Source: a bacterium
GTDB lineage: Bacteria; CG03
Direction of reading: 5' to 3'
DNA length: 13,375 nt
NCBI GenBank assembly: GCA_013791675.1
Contig: VMTI01000264.1
Location: 1 to 13,375 of the forward strand
In this document: positions 12,833 to 13,375 of the stretch, in pieces
Layout of the letters: the number at the start of each line of letters is the position of its first letter
Position numbering within the stretch: position 1 is the stretch's first letter
Position numbers and translations under genes: made by a program
The notes under the pieces: generated by a model
Databases searched by the model: none
What the model was told of the DNA's origin: nothing
The model's input: only the letters and a program-made list of their open reading frames with translations

Positions 12833-13375
12833 TACAAAATAGAGACTAAATATAGTTTTTTCTTAACTGCTTTTCCGGTGAGTGAAGCAAAGACCGCAAG
12901 AAAGAAAATTAACAAAACATTTAATCGGTTTACTAAAAGAAATAAAGGAATAAAGGCCGCAAACAACAGTAGTATAATAAATAGGATTGGGTCACACGCT
13001 CTTTTCTTAATCACAGAGAGTGAAACAAAAACTAACGAAGGTAAAATGAGTATAAACGGCAAAAGGAAGGTATTTATAGTAGACTTTATAGACGGACTGG
13101 AAAAAGCGTCTTGCCACATAATTTTCGCATCAAATGGAAGTTTCTTCACATCTTTATAAAAACTGGGCAAAATTCCCATATAGCGAACTTTAGCCAACAT
13201 AAGTTTATAAACATGACCATAATTTTCAGCGCGCATCCTATTAGATGGCCGGGCGGAAAGAAAAAACAGGGAGAAAAATATTAAAAACACCAGAAAGACA
13301 GGAAGAGTTTTTTCTGAGATTTTGAAAAACAGTTTTATTTTTACCTTTGTAATTACAAGGTGTCCGGCGACAAAC
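12832..13375 (-). CDS. GT-C membrane glycosyltransferase (DPY19/STT3-like), middle segment; runs off the window and ends at a frameshift
   Basis: The frame is open from the right window edge to a TAA at 12834-12832 (180 codons seen), so the true start lies outside. Four membrane segments are visible: PVFLVFLIFFSLFFLSA, FLLPFILILPSLVFVSLSVI, PILFIILLLFAAFIPLFLL and LNVLLIFFLAVFASL. Between the first and second is a hydrophilic loop with ENYGHVYKLMLAKVRYMG...PSF and LPFDAKIMW, which I associate with the external loop of bacterial DPY19/STT3-like GT-C enzymes. The catalytic acidic residues near the N-terminus would be outside the window. After ...SLTGKAVKKK the reading frame ends nine codons later, while the minus-one frame continues into the downstream soluble/TPR part. 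The split may be a real mutation, a recoding event or an assembly/sequencing error. Confidence 0.6.
   Translation of the reverse strand, partial: FVAGHLVITKVKIKLFFKISEKTLPVFLVFLIFFSLFFLSARPSNRMRAENYGHVYKLMLAKVRYMGILPSFYKDVKKLPFDAKIMWQDAFSSPSIKSTINTFLLPFILILPSLVFVSLSVIKKRACDPILFIILLLFAAFIPLFLLVNRLNVLLIFFLAVFASLTGKAVKKKLYLVSIL
12834..12862 (-). other. Frameshift junction with an A6 slippery run
   Basis: Both frames of the split membrane protein are open together only across these 29 nt. They contain AAG AAA AAA CTA on the minus strand (T6 at 12856-12861 on the plus strand). One extra A, or a minus-one ribosomal or polymerase slip on the run, joins ...KAVKKK to TIFSLYFVMFIGVSI and restores one long membrane protein. 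Confidence 0.7.

Noticed and set aside
1..13375. CRISPR array, tRNA/rRNA genes, insertion sequences or prophage genes
   Set aside because: I saw no regularly spaced repeats, no tRNA cloverleaf-like segments, no transposase-like frame and no phage gene on either strand.

Overview
This window carries the chromosomal replication-origin neighbourhood of a Gram-negative-type bacterium, probably an uncultured lineage. The first 3.7 kb encodes heptose and KDO (LPS inner core) sugar synthesis, so an outer membrane with LPS is expected. GyrB is the long form (799 aa) with the TOPRIM insert typical of Gram-negatives. The gene order dnaA-dnaN-dciA(DUF721)-gyrB-gyrA, together with a bacterial GT-C/DPY19-like membrane protein carrying TPRs, fits deep-branching groups such as Elusimicrobiota or Omnitrophota. 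That placement is my inference and cannot be settled by reading alone.

Layout. (1) 1-187: a leader with a weak terminator-like hairpin and a possible leaderless promoter. (2) 188-3667, + strand: a compact LPS-sugar operon of heptose-7-phosphate kinase, kdsB, kdsA and kdsD. The first three genes are joined by ATGA stop/start overlaps. A 53-nt gap before kdsD holds a GC hairpin and a 16-codon mini-ORF. No KDO-8-phosphate phosphatase (kdsC) or heptose nucleotidyltransferase is present here. (3) 3668-3832: the dnaA promoter (TTGACA/17/TACAAT) followed by a helically phased run of degenerate DnaA boxes. (4) 3833-5170: dnaA with a GTG start. (5) 5171-5370: the dnaA-dnaN spacer with one perfect and one 8/9 DnaA box facing each other, an AT-only stretch and two degenerate boxes. 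With region 3 this looks like a bipartite oriC. (6) 5371-11670, + strand: dnaN, dciA-like, gyrB and gyrA. The first three are coupled by ATGA overlaps, and gyrA follows after 14 nt. (7) 11671-11884: a spacer between convergent units. (8) 11885-13375, - strand: a visibly more AT-rich locus encoding a GT-C membrane glycosyltransferase of DPY19/STT3 type with a TPR tail. It is split by an apparent frameshift at an A6 run and runs off the right edge.

How the genes work together. DnaA opens the origin; the beta clamp (DnaN), the helicase-associated DciA-like protein and gyrase supply replisome processivity, helicase operation and supercoil removal. The upstream operon makes activated KDO and phosphorylated heptose for lipid A-core. 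The most interesting points are the phased DnaA-box array, the frameshifted DPY19-like/TPR protein, Leu at the quinolone-determining Ser83 position of GyrA, and Gln replacing a proposed catalytic Glu of KdsD.
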